From positions 98,486,519 to 98,550,518 of the forward strand of contig JBANSL010000002.1 in the NCBI GenBank assembly GCA_037127255.1: a DNA stretch of 64,000 bases, in the 5' to 3' direction. The translations under genes and the position numbers were made by a program. This DNA is from Persicaria tinctoria (Eukaryota > Streptophyta > Magnoliopsida > Caryophyllales > Polygonaceae). Below the pieces are notes generated by a model. The model was not told the origin of the DNA. It was given only the letters and a program-made list of their open reading frames with translations, and ran no database searches. Positions 1 to 10,575 of this stretch are shown piece by piece. How positions within the stretch are numbered: the first letter of the stretch is position 1; each line of letters starts with the position of its first letter.

Positions 1-1163
1 CACATCTTTCTTTTAAATATAAAAAGCACGGTTTGTGCACAAATGCATGACCTCCACCTTCTTATATATATGCCCTTCATTATTTGTATTCTCTTGATAT
101 TCCCTTTGATTAAAATTTTGAAAAGATAAAAGGTCACAACTACACAATAAATTGCAATTAATTTTATTTTGGTAAAGATGAAATAAATTGTAATTAATAC
201 TATTATTTAGAAGGTGGAAGGTCTTTCTTAGAAATTAGAATTACTATTTTTTAAGCATAATAATTTATTTTTTTACATGTTCTTTAATTAGAGGTTTTCG
301 AAAATTAAATAAAGGGATACAATCACACAAAAAAATACTATTTATGATAAATTTGGATTAATTTTCTGATTTGGTGTGGATTATTTTTAAATTTTTTAAA
401 TAAAATACAAGTTCTGAAAGAGGAAAAAAAAACTATGGCAAAAAAAGATAAAGTTAAATTAGATTTTTATTGTATATGACATAAGTATATACATTTATGA
501 AATGAAGACATTTAGGGTATAGATTTATGGGTAAGTTTGGGAAGGTGGAAGATCTCCACAATAAATTGAAATTAATATTTTTATTAGTAATTTTTTTTTG
601 AAACGTAATATTGTTTTGGTCTCTTGATATTTCTTTTAATTAGGTTAGATGTTTTGGAAAACAAAAGGCTACAAAACCACACAATAAATTTTAGTAATAA
701 ATTGAAAATCAGAAATAATAAATTATTATTTTTGATAAATTTTAATATATAATATAATGCATTTAAAAAAAGAGTTAACAACTACTACCGTTTTGATATA
801 GTTTAATATTTTAATAAATTATATTTTTGATAAATTTTAATATATATAATAAATTGATAAATTTTTAAGGTTTAGATGAAGAGGTTATTATTATTATTAT
901 TATTATAAATTAATTAGATTAGATTGTCATTAAGTAGAAAATGACAAAGTAGGAAAATAAAATAAAAGATGTAGCTATTAAGATTTGAACCTTGGTTGGA
1001 GGGATTCTCATCAACAACTACTACCATTGGGCTAAGGAAATTATATTGATGGATGTTGAGCATATAAGAAAAAATAGCAAATTTTTTGTGGAGTTAATAA
1101 TAGCAATAAATTGCCCATGAACACAACTTTTTATGTTATTATTATGTTATTATATTATATATA
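1..1163. other. AT-rich intergenic DNA
   Basis: No coding region is supportable here. The sequence is strongly AT-rich, with short dispersed direct repeats (for example gaaggtgga near 211 and 542, and several variants of ataaattttaatatata) and a short (TTA)n run near 886-906. A tRNA-like SINE relic is listed separately. Confidence 0.7.
965..1040 (-). repeat. possible tRNA-derived SINE relic
   Basis: On the minus strand an A-box-like TAGCCCAATGGTAG is followed about 30 bases later by a B-box-like GGTTCAAATC, the internal promoter layout of tRNA genes and tRNA-derived SINEs. No cloverleaf can be drawn convincingly, so this is a degenerate SINE head or tRNA-like relic rather than a tRNA gene. 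Confidence 0.3.
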
Positions 1164-1626
1164 GATTGTATAGAGGTATGTGTGATGGATCTTGTTATAA
1201 TGCAAACTCATATGCTTCTAAGAATAAGACAGATTAAATGACTAAATCAGTTTAGAAAATGTTGTTTTCCCCACTTCTGATTGCAACTCTCAATGACTAA
1301 ATCAATATCATAACTTTATCCAAATAGTAAATTAGTTGTTCTTAAGGAGACATGAAATAAATTAATGCATATTTTAATGTTTTATCTTACAGTAATTGTT
1401 TCAAGTGGCCACTTCCCACCTATCCTCAACCTAAGGATTAATGGTGAGTCTGTCAAGCCAAGCGGTTAATAACGAGGGTCACGTAGGTCTTCCTGATGTT
1501 AAACTAACATATGTCCAATCAAACATGAAATTTAGAAGTGATGATCTGATTAGTAATTTTTTCCTTATATGTTTAATGCTTATATGGTTATATCCTTGGT
1601 ACAACTTGTATATGACAGTTGAAATT
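1164..1626 (+). repeat. left arm of long inverted repeat
   Basis: Matches the reverse complement of 3763-4216 with scattered substitutions and small indels. It is recognisable from the outer gtatgtgtgatggatcttg to the inner cttgtatatgacagttgaaa. An open frame at 1441-1659 lies inside this arm and has no recognisable protein. Confidence 0.85.
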
Positions 1627-2279
1627 CATGAAAGTTTGAAAGTTAGATTTTCAAATTGAAGTGCAATTTGTAAATAGGATAGTTAGGGTTTGTGGAATTT
1701 GAGAACCAATTGGGTCTGATTTTTTAATAGAAGGTTAACTTTGAGGCTTTTGAATTGTTTAGTGTAGGAGAAAGATGGATTTTCAATTCAATCGGCAAAT
1801 CAAAGTGCTACATTTAAACAAGAGAAAGTAGGAATCGACAATTCAATTGTTTAGTTCAAAGCTATTTTTTTTGAAAAAAAAAAAAGAAAAAGAAGAAGAG
1901 GTTGCCAATAAAATTGAGAGCACAAGTGGTTGTCCACTGTAACCAAAAAAAATCCTCAGCAACTCTCAAATTTGTGAAGTGGATTTCCTCCTCTTTCTGC
2001 CTACAGATTGCCTGAAAAGAGAAATACAAGCTGAAAGTGGGCATAAATGTGGATATTCTTCATAATACCAATTCACAAACCTCCAAAACGTTTCCAATTG
2101 GGAATACACACAATCGGATACATTTTAATAAGTGGGCTATGTCGTAACCAATCCATGGTTATCTGTAGCCTTAATAAAACTATTAATTACACTTCAACGG
2201 TAGTGCAAAGTAAGGAGATGATATACCCCGTAACTTCTTGAGTAACATGTGACAAATTCAATATTTTCTTTAACTCTAG

Positions 2280-2727
2280 GCCTTGGTTTCGGAGAGAGAA
2301 CTTGTCCATGCATTGCTTGATCCTAATGCTATGATAGATACTGGACCAACTGCTCGTCGATTTTCAAGTACCACTGAAAGAGAATCAAGAAAGGCGGGAG
2401 CTGATCTCACATTTGTTTTAGATAAGATTTTTGAAGGAGTTTGTCGACCATTCAAAGTTAGAGTGGAACAAGCCTTACAATTGCAGCCCAGTCTTATTGT
2501 TTCATATAAACTTACTAACTAGCTGGAGTTCTACTGACATAATGTGAACTATATTTAGTTCAACAACATGGTCACTTTTCTTGACTAGCAATTTTCTCGT
2601 TTAGTTTTCTCATAAAACATGACAAGCAGTCACATCAAGAAAAAGAGCAGGTACTGACATTCCTCAGGTTAATAAATCATCAGTTGATGCACTTTTGACA
2701 AACAACAGCTTTGGCTCCGCATCCCAG
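2280..2727 (+). pseudogene. COG6: COG6 (conserved oligomeric Golgi complex subunit 6) exon fragments
   Basis: COG6 is a subunit of the COG tethering complex, which acts in retrograde vesicle transport at the Golgi. After a splice-acceptor-like ctctag at 2279, codons 2283-2519 read like plant COG6, with motifs SERELVHALLDPNAMIDTGP and FVLDKIFEGVCRPFKVRVEQ followed by QPSLIVSYKLTN. At 2520 a TAG replaces the expected residue, while the next codons still read LEFY, so the frame decayed by substitution. A second block at about 2632-2727 reads TDIPQVNKSSVDALLTNN and ends at a donor-like cag/gt; it resembles a later, low-complexity part of COG6. The several exons between the two blocks are missing. 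This is a captured or deleted fragment and cannot encode a subunit. The family assignment rests on remembered similarity. Confidence 0.7.
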
Positions 2728-3762
2728 GTTTGAATTTCTGTTTAGACACTTATGCATAACCTTATTTTTCACTTTATTGCAACATCTTTCCCTAGTATGT
2801 CACTATACATGGTTATCATACACTGCAATACAATTTTTTATAATGCTCATTGTGACTTGAGAGCACCCCCACAAATCTGCCTTGCCCCTATGGACGTAAA
2901 TCATGGAATACGCAGAATTTCAAGAAGAGTACATGTTATGTAACTAGCTTATTTCTAGTTTCACTACTGATTAAGGACCCATTTTTCCGCACAAGTCAAG
3001 GCGCCTTTCCCAATTCTGTTATCATTCAAAGAACACAACACAACACAAAGTTTCTGGTTGGTAGATAAAGTATTGATATTTCTGTAAATTGTGTTTTTTT
3101 ATATCAATTATCTGTATCATAATGTATATATGGCATCCACTTTTATTCATGTTCTACAACTTGGTGTCCAAGTCTGAACTTGCATTTCATGTTGCGTCAT
3201 ACTGGTTGAAACTGTTGCTGAAGCCTTGCATTATTCACAGAACCTCATAAAAATGAACCGAGCTTATTAAAGAGCGTCAACAGTAGCCAAGCTTACTACA
3301 TAACCTCTGCAGATTCATTTGAGGCTCCTTTAAACCCTCGGCAGATTCAGTTGAGCATCCTTTATACCCTCTACCAGATTGGTTGAACGTACAATTTGTT
3401 ACGGTACATCATAATTTTCATATATAAAAGTCCACATGGAGATTATATTTGAATTGAAACATACCAAAATGAAATCCATATAGATCAATATCAAGTAATC
3501 GATACTTAAATGTTAAAAAGAAAGAAACATGATGCTAACATCCTTTTGCTTTCTTAATCGCGGTAAGATCAGTTCCAAACATTCATGCATCAAATTATTC
3601 TGCATACATTGTGTCCAGTCCATCGAGACTCGGATCATGATTTATGTGCCACAGCGGGTGGAGAGGTGACAATACAGAACTGTCAAAAGATCTTCATCAC
3701 TGGAAAAGTGGAAAAAAAAGAAAGAAAATAGTATCACATCGTGAAAGAAAGTGATCAATTTT

Positions 3763-4216
3763 CAACTGTCATATACAAGTTGTACGAAGGATATAACCAT
3801 ATAAGCATTAAACGTATAAGGAAAAAATTACTGAAGATCATCACTTCTAAATCTCATGTTTGATTGGACATATGTTAGTTTAACATCAGGCATACCTATG
3901 TGACCCTCGTTATTAACCGCTTGGCTTGACGGACTCGCCATTAATTCTTAGGTTGAGGATAGGTGGGAAGTGGCCACTTGAAACAATTACTGTAAGATAA
4001 AACATTAAAATATGCATTAATTTGTTTCATGTCTGCTTAAGAACAACTAATTTACTATTTGGATAAAGTTATGATAGTGATTTAGTCATTGAGAGTTGCA
4101 ATCAGAAGTGGGGAAAACAACATTTTCTAAACTGATTTAGTCATTTAGTCTGTCTCATTCTTAGAAGCATATGAGTTTGCATTATAACAAGATCCATCAC
4201 ACATACCTCTACACAA
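3763..4216 (-). repeat. right arm of long inverted repeat
   Basis: Inverted copy of 1164-1626. Small differences (for example tctgcttaagaac against cttaaggagaca) show the arms have diverged and are not an assembly artefact. Confidence 0.85.
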
Positions 4217-4829
4217 TTTAATGAATTTATGCATTACGTGTCAATGAAGCCGAGCTCCCTCATTAACCTCAACAACAGAAGCCGATCATTCTCATTAAGC
4301 TCAACAACAGAAACCGAGCTTCTTCCTTAACCTCAACGTACAACAGTAGCCGAGGTTATTTATTGAGCTCGGCTTATGTCAATGAGGCTTCAGACAAGTC
4401 TTCAAAAGGGTCATTATATACCTCGCAAAAACTTGACGAGGCTCCGTCATAACCTCGTTTTTATGCGCTGAGGTTACTTATTCACCTCGTCTAAATCTGT
4501 CGAGCTTATTCATGTACCTCGTTTTTATCTGTCGAGCTCCTTCCTTCGACGGTTTTTTTGAACAAAGACCAAAAATCGCAATTCGATAATCATGTAAAGC
4601 GAGCGATATACCCATTCGTGTGTCGATCAATTGATATTTTGATTAATTTCATCAATTTTAGGTTGTTTTCGATCAAAACAATTCGTTCGACAGATTTTGG
4701 TTTCAATTCGGGAAATTAAAAGAGAGTTTTGAGCCTTTTTGCAACGTGTTCGGAAAAAATGAAAAGGACTTGTGACAATTTAGGTGAAATTATCTTGTCA
4801 ATAGCCATTCCGACATCTTGCCTCTAGCC

Positions 4830-4830
<1 letters not shown>
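4217..4830. other. motif-repeat stretch without a gene
   Basis: No open frame of note. Short variants of cctcaacaacagaagccgagct and acctcgtttttatctgtcgagct recur irregularly from 4240 to 4545. The same vocabulary appears at 3240-3370 inside the COG6-carrying element. Confidence 0.5.

Positions 4831-4832
<2 letters not shown>

Positions 4833-4911
<79 letters not shown>
4833..4911. repeat. (AT)n microsatellite
   Basis: About 79 bases of uninterrupted AT dinucleotides. It is the left half of a tract split by the Mutator-like element that follows; the right half is at 7083-7118. Confidence 0.95.
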
Positions 4912-4914
<3 letters not shown>

Positions 4915-5903
4915 AATGGGTAACTTGTGCACACCCCTTAGGATGTACTTTGTGCACAACTATGGACCATTGATTTATTGTGATGGATGGGTGAGATTAA
5001 AAGAGGGTTTTATTTTCTTTTTTAATTAAAATCAAGTGGGACCCGCTCACTTTGTGGAGTAACCGGCTACAAAATGAGGCGCGTGCAGTGTGTGAAGTAA
5101 GTATGGGTATGTGGGCCCCGCTTCAATTTAAAAAAAAATGAGCCCCGCGCTTCAATGGGCAGTGTTTGTGTGTGTGGGTTGAATGTTGACCAATGAAACC
5201 TTTTTAATTTACTGTATTTATTTATATGATAGTTTTAGTGGGTAGATCAACACAATATGTCCAAATCTTTTTGTTTCAAATCTTAATCGTAAAAATTGCA
5301 AATCTGGAGATGTTTTTTTATTATTTAAATACATAGGTCATAACGTCATTTCCAAATCTTTTTGTTTTTCTTTTATAAAAAAAATGTTTAATGGATTAGA
5401 AAAAAAAGGGAAAATTGGTTAGTAGATAATTGTAAATGTGAAGTACCGGTTTGTGGATTTCTTTTTTAAAAAAAATGGTTAGTTGATCCAAAAAATCAAT
5501 AATGGTACATATCCACTCAAATAATTGTAAATCAATTTTTTTGATACAAAGATCCGGCAATTATAAATAATGTTATAAAGATTTGACAATTTTTTGTTAT
5601 TACCTATCTAAATCAATTTTAAAATTTTGAAAATTTCACCGAATAATGTTTTGCATTCCACCGAATAATGTTATATTATCTTTTTTCATTCAGTTTAGAT
5701 TAAAAACTATCAATTCCAATGAATAATTTGTCTCATACTACCGAATAATGTTTTATTTTTTCCCATCAATTTCATATAAAAGAAACCCAAAATCCTCAAA
5801 CAATACTTACGATTTATACGAATAATGCTTCGTATTTCAACGACTAATTCTTTTCATTTCATCGAATAATTACATGACTGTTATGAATAAGTAAATTTTT
5901 AAA

Positions 5904-6215
5904 ATTATTCGGTTGAATCGATCGATTTAATGCGTAAATTGAACGATATTTGATAGATTATTCAGTGGAATTCTTATTTTTATGAGGTATACAGAAGTGA
6001 TGAATAATTGCATTATCATTAAATGTTTACAATTATTCGGTTGAATCGGTCGATTTAAAACATACATTGAACGATAATTGAGAGATTATTCAGTAGAATT
6101 CTTATTTTTATGAGGTATACAGAAGCGTGCATGATCATTAAATATTTAGAATTATTCGGTTGAATAAGTCGATTTAATGCGTATATTGAACGATAATTGG
6201 TGGATCATAGGATGC
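5904..6215 (+). repeat. tandem repeat, period about 120-128 bp, about 2.7 copies
   Basis: Copies start at about 5904, 6032 and 6151 with attattcggttgaatc, followed by cgatttaatgcg, ttgaacgata and, in the first two, gaggtatacagaag. Related accgaataatg motifs recur upstream at 5637-5750. Confidence 0.85.
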
Positions 6216-6654
6216 TATGTACACAAAACAACAGCAGCGTTTGCGGCAAAACCTGCAGTATGCCACAGAGCAGTTGATTATCATTTAGAATTGTGTCCGG
6301 TTGATTTGAAGTCACTTAGCTAAACATGAATGCCATTAGGTCCTACTTTCAGTCCAAGTTTTGCAAGGGAATACAGTATATATAAGCACAGCTATCACAC
6401 ACACGGGGAACAAACATCAAATTCCAATTTCAGATTCACCATAGAAGAACTCGATGTCAGATTCAACTAATTATTCAAAATTTCCTAAATATCAAATTCC
6501 AATTTCAGAATTAACCTATTTTCTTGAATAACGATTCATAATTTAAGTGATTAATCATCAATTTCCAATTACAAATTTCTACGAAGTTGCGGAGGACGAA
6601 CGAATTTCCTAAACGAATAGACCGATGAACTAGGAACCTGAGAAGGAGAGCAAC

Positions 6655-6890
6655 AGGCGCGGGCTAAAGGCGGGCGTCCTGGTCGACGCGCGACTGTGCG
6701 AGGGCGGCTCCGTGAGACGGGGTCGAGAAGGTCGGCGCTGCTGTTTATAGGAGCCGGCTCCGGGAGACGGGGTCGAGAAGGCAGGCGAGGGCTAAAGGCA
6801 GGCGACTGGTCGACGTGTGGCTGTGCGAGGGCGGCTCCGGGAGACGGGGAAACGGTCGGCGCGACGGCAACTGCTACGAAGTAAGAGGAT
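6655..6890 (+). repeat. GC-rich duplicated block inside the Mutator-like element
   Basis: The order ggctaaaggcgggcg, ctggtcgac, ctgtgcgagggcggctccg, gagacgggg occurs twice (about 6662-6735 and 6788-6850), with an extra ggctccgggagacgggg copy near 6752. Composition contrasts sharply with the AT-rich rest of the element. The 62-codon open frame here has no recognisable similarity and is probably not a gene. Confidence 0.75.
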
Positions 6891-7080
6891 GAAGACGACT
6901 AGAGTTTTTAAGATGGATTAATACACGCGCTTCTTGCAGGGAGTAGGACTTTTTTTATTCCTTTTTTAAAAACCTTCCCCTAATTACGTGGAATAATCAT
7001 GGCCATCAATTTCTTTTAAATCAATGGTCCGGATTTGTGCATAAGGTACATCTTAAGGGAGTGTGCACAAGAGAACCACT

Positions 7081-7082
<2 letters not shown>

Positions 7083-7118
<36 letters not shown>
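7083..7118. repeat. (AT)n microsatellite, right half
   Basis: Dinucleotide tract abutting the right end of the Mutator-like element, continuous in type with 4833-4911. Confidence 0.95.
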
Positions 7119-7122
<4 letters not shown>

Positions 7123-7293
7123 GAAATTTGCATAAAACCAACCCTTAAATATGAGGGTTTTTATTTAACCACCATTGAAATTCAAAATTATAGAAAATTA
7201 CCCCTTAAATGGTTTCCATCAACAAATGCTAGTATTTATCTTGTTAATAGATGAGTTTTTATCTTACTAGTAGAGTTTATGATAAATGTATAC

Positions 7294-7465
7294 TACCTCC
7301 CTTCGATAAGAGATGGTCGAAGCATTGACTTTTGACACATTTTTTAAGGGGCTAAAACGGAATATAAAATACGTTAAATTTTTTAAAAAAAATTACATAA
7401 TTTTATACTTATTACTAAAAGGTCAATGACAATCTATTGACGAACAAAGTATAAGAGACCGGTGC
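7294..7465. mobile_element. possible degenerate Stowaway-like MITE
   Basis: After a TA the sequence ctacctcccttcgataag resembles the ctccctccg end of the three better MITEs in this window, and ttaaggggctaaaacggaatataaaat matches their conserved interior. The opposite end is poorly preserved, so this is a relic at best. Confidence 0.3.
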
Positions 7466-7559
7466 CCTTTTTTCCCTTGAGTTGTTTTAATATTTTTTTT
7501 TAGATTCTGATTTTTTTTTTATTTTGCCAACGATTTTTGCAACACCGTACGCTTGTTGT

Positions 7560-7740
7560 CACTACAGGAAAAGCGGGTCATTCTCGACGCGTTTAATAGC
7601 CATTCTCGATGCCATAAAGCGTCAAAAAAATGAAGTTCGACGCATTAAGGAAGCGTCAATATATCTTCCATTACAAATGGCAACCTACGTGAAATCCTGT
7701 TGGAACCCATTTCAATGCCCTAAGGTGTAAAAAATGTCTC
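7560..7740 (+). mobile_element. isolated CACTA transposon terminus
   Basis: Begins cactacaggaaaagcgggtc, the canonical CACTA end form, followed by subterminal gacgc/gcgtc motifs in both orientations (ctcgacgcg, aagcgtc, ttcgacgc, gaagcgtc). I find no matching inverted end in the window, so it is truncated or its partner has decayed. It is unrelated in sequence to the complete CACTA element at 37,931. Confidence 0.6.
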
Positions 7741-8285
7741 ATTTCCCTGCTTTACCATGTCAGCCAATCTTCACACCCTGATGTGTCAAGAGTAAACAAG
7801 GACCCTGATAATTCAAGCCATAAGGACAGTCACACTCATGAAGAATTGATAATAAAGTCTAAAAAGAAAAAGAGTGACACCAGCTCTATGCACTAGATTC
7901 ATCAAAATCTGATGAAGGGCAAGGAACTTTAATTTCTAGAATTTTTCAATTTCTAGCCTTTGTGCCTCTCATGAGTCACTCAACAGATGGTAACATCTTT
8001 TGGGGGTATAATGCGGTGAAAGCATCCACCTCATGCCCAGTGTAAAGATCGATCCAGGCAAAAGCAATTTGGAGCTCCGTAACCAACATACCATGATGAG
8101 CTAATCTTAAAAAGTACCAGAGACCAAGGCTTAAACTGTAACTGTGCAATATTCAACTGATCCTATCATTTGCAAAATGTTAAACTGAGCCTCGACGATA
8201 CTAACAGAAGCATTTTGATACTCATAACATAATCTTTACGGCCTACAAATATCCAAACTTTCAATTACAAACTTAATATGGTTGA
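7741..8285. other. no feature seen
   Basis: I see no coding potential, repeat or transposon end beyond the CACTA terminus to its left and the segmental duplication to its right. Confidence 0.6.
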
Positions 8286-10098
8286 GAACATAGGCCATTG
8301 GACCATCTCCATCGGATCTTGGCTAGTGTGGAATGACAAGATCAACTCTATCTATGATTGGCTATGCCGGTATTCGTGCAATTCTAATAACATTCCTAGA
8401 TTGAAGCATAAAAAGTACTGCACCTGATCCTAAAGAATACCTGCTACCAAGCTCAAGAACTTCCTCACATCTGTCTTAAAATAGGAGACTTTTCTTTGAT
8501 ATTACAGATTCTATATGGACAGATTCTGAACTTGAAGAGCTCTGGTTTTTTAGATATTTTAAAGTTGTAACTCTCAAATGCGCAGATACTGTCATGGGCC
8601 AAAAATCCAGTAAACTCGTAAGCTTTTCTCCAAAACTAATCTATATCTAAATTGATTATCACTCAAAGGACCTAGAAATTACCCTAAAACTCTCAATGCG
8701 AAAAATAGGTGAAAGTTACAAATCAAGGAAGAAACAAAGGCTGCGAAGACAACAAAACAGAGAGGTGAAAAAGTACTGTATCTCAAGTCTCAGCCTGCCT
8801 AAAGTTCGACGATCAATCAGCATGACAGCAAGCTTAAGAGTATGACAGATAGGGGAAAACAAATGACAATAAATAGTTCTACTGAGAAACAATTGATATA
8901 TTCCAATTGTAGAAACTGTCATTAATAAACTCTTAGAAACTTCATGAACAAATCTAAAATATAGAGAGAGAACATCTAGAACAATATATCAATATCATCA
9001 TCTATTGTAACACTCGAAACTCTCAACTTAGCTTGAGGCTTGAGCTACCTTTAGTTGATTTCTTGTGCCTTCTGCTTTCGATTCCTTCTCTTCTTCCAGG
9101 CATTCTTTTGTATTTGCGTCACCTTTTCATTATCGATATCGTATCAATACAACGTTCCATACTTCTTACATACCAGCAACATTAATTTTCTGCCATCTTG
9201 GCACTTATATAGCATCATTGGTTCTATAATTTCTATTGTATACGGCCTAAAGGAGTTTTTGCCTAGCCTATCAAAGTTAATGCTTAAAAGCCTCGTCCAT
9301 GACTCACTGACCCCGTACTCTCTCATCGTCCACACACTAAGACTACTATTAGTTGGACGTTCCCAACAACACAAGCATCCGCCAAATTCGGAAACTAGGC
9401 CATGGCAGTGGCGGCAACTGCATTTCCCCGAACCTTAGAGTATGCAGATCGTAAGTAACGATCACATCTTGGGGACGTGTATTCCTTGGTTTAACAATCC
9501 AATGAAGAACACCATTAAAGGAGCAAGCTTTTCGGATTTTGTAGAAGTTCGGCCAGAAATATGCAGCGGAAGGAAGCCTTCAAATGACCTCCAAGCGTCG
9601 TCTCTGAAGCTGTAAACCCTTAAAAGGCTGCCGTCCCTCTCCCAAAACACCATCAGGTTATAATCGTCACTGTAACGATCATAACCAAAGCCATAACATT
9701 TGCAGGAGGAGACGGACTTACCTGTTCCGCTGCATTAGTTACGGCTCCGGTGATCGAGTTGTAGAGAAACAGGCGACCGCTTTCGGTGACCAAACAAGCT
9801 GTTCCGCTGCAAGATTCCGAAAGCAAGTGATGGATGCAGTCGTCGCCTTGCAGATCGATTGCAATGCTGTTCACGTCGAAGGGAGGATTACGGCCAGCAA
9901 TCTCTCTGTTACACTCCTTTCTGGTAACACAGTAGGCGGTGTTTTGAAAATAGAAGAAGGTAAGAGATGTGAAATGGTCGGTGAGATTCTTCCATTCCTT
10001 GGACACGAGCTTGCATACCCGAATCGATTCGAATGGGAGGAGTAGGAGGATTTTTAAGAGTATGTCTCGAGGGAGAAGCAAAATGGATTGATTTGTAG
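8286..10098. repeat. segmental duplication, copy A
   Basis: From about aacataggccattggacc at 8290 this segment is collinear with 12,848 onward (downstream flank, then the F-box pseudogene) up to the start of the F-box gene, where the copies diverge just beyond gattgatttgt. Indels and substitutions throughout show it is not an assembly duplicate. Confidence 0.9.
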
Positions 10099-10102
10099 GC
10101 AT
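9051..10102 (-). pseudogene. F-box/FBA-type protein pseudogene, copy A
   Basis: F-box proteins are substrate receptors of SCF ubiquitin ligases. The N terminus shows the F-box (LPRDILLKILLLLPFESIRV then CKLVSKEWKNL), which binds SKP1. It is followed by a stretch typical of the F-box-associated domain: GRLFLYNSITGAV, then LMVFWERDGSLLRVYSFRDD, then MLYKCQDGRKLMLLVCKK. The start ATG at 10,100-10,102 opens directly on the F-box. Copy A lacks six codons just after the F-box relative to copy B. It is frameshifted at the AAAG run after AAEQ (about 9719), again after the RSFEGF motif (about 9575), and around 9385-9400, where part of the domain is deleted. The terminal codons (about 9051-9140) are still collinear with copy B. 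The locus is a decayed gene of a large plant family; no specific orthologue is claimed. Confidence 0.85.
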
Positions 10103-10474
10103 GCTTACTGCAGAGGATTTGTACTTCAGATTGGAAATCCTAATGTGAGAAATGGGATTTGTACTTCGGATTGGAAAGTCGAACGAACAACGATTTCAAT
10201 TTTCAGATCTGATTTCAGATTGAGATTGAGATTTGAGAGAGTTTGAGAGAACCAGAAAGAAACTGCGAACCAATTCGAAGAAGAAACTGAGAGTAGATGA
10301 GCGTGAGAAGAGGGCGGGCGAGCGAGAATGAGGCTCGAGAGAGGATTTGAAAGTTGAGACTGATGAGAGGAGAGGAGAGGAGAGCCCGAGCCGCGAGACT
10401 GCGAAAACGAAGAAGGCAACCCTAGATGATACACAATTAGACAGTAGGAAATAAATGGAAAAAAAAATAAAGAC
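10103..10474. other. upstream flank of F-box copy A
   Basis: Purine-rich on the + strand with ggagagg and gagattgagat repeats. A long minus-strand open frame here (10,126-10,539) is Ser/Leu/Phe-rich, follows from the pyrimidine bias, and matches no domain I know. It may represent the former promoter or 5' UTR of the F-box gene. Confidence 0.5.
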
Positions 10475-10575
10475 GAAAAAAAAAAAAATAATCTGGATTC
10501 GAACTCAAAACCCTCTTGCAGATCTACAGGCGAGTACAAACGCTACCAACCACTAGACCAACTGAGCTTTCTTGG
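10475..10575 (-). repeat. tRNA-derived SINE head
   Basis: On the minus strand ccaagaaagctcagttggtc carries an A box, and about 45 bases on gagttcgaatcc carries a B box. This is followed by a T-rich run, as at the 3' end of some plant SINEs. The layout fits a tRNA-like RNA polymerase III promoter. The sequence between the boxes is too long and unpaired for a functional tRNA. Confidence 0.5.

Larger units (their letters stand above)
1164..4216. mobile_element. long-inverted-repeat element carrying a COG6 fragment
   Basis: Two arms of about 460 bases in opposite orientation (1164-1626 and 3763-4216) enclose about 2.1 kb. The loop contains exon fragments of the host gene COG6. This architecture resembles Pack-MULE elements with long terminal inverted repeats, which capture host exons, but I could not define a clean target-site duplication at the outer ends. 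It could instead be an inverted segmental duplication. The loop also carries a stretch (3240-3370) whose motifs recur outside the right arm (4217-4560). Confidence 0.5.
4912..7082. mobile_element. non-autonomous Mutator-like element in an (AT)n tract
   Basis: Terminal inverted repeats: the left end reads ggaatgggtaacttgtgcac and continues accccttaggatgtac. The reverse complement of the right end reads ggagtggttctcttgtgcac then actcccttaagatgtac. Both ends abut AT dinucleotides, compatible with a duplicated 8-10 bp AT target. There is no transposase. The interior contains AT-rich DNA with a tandem repeat of about 120 bp and a GC-rich stretch at 6640-6890 of a kind often captured by Mutator-like elements. 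Superfamily assignment is inferred from TIR style and target duplication. Confidence 0.6.

Noticed and set aside
1441..1659. 72-codon frame considered as a small gene
   Set aside because: It is part of the left inverted-repeat arm; the inverted copy at 3763-4216 has changed codons and gaps, so no coding constraint is visible.
10126..10539. 137-codon minus-strand open frame upstream of F-box copy A
   Set aside because: Composition-driven (Ser/Leu/Phe from a purine-rich opposite strand), overlaps a SINE head, no domain.
10475..10575. Possible functional tRNA gene
   Set aside because: A and B boxes present but no consistent acceptor, anticodon and T stems; T-rich tail fits a SINE better.
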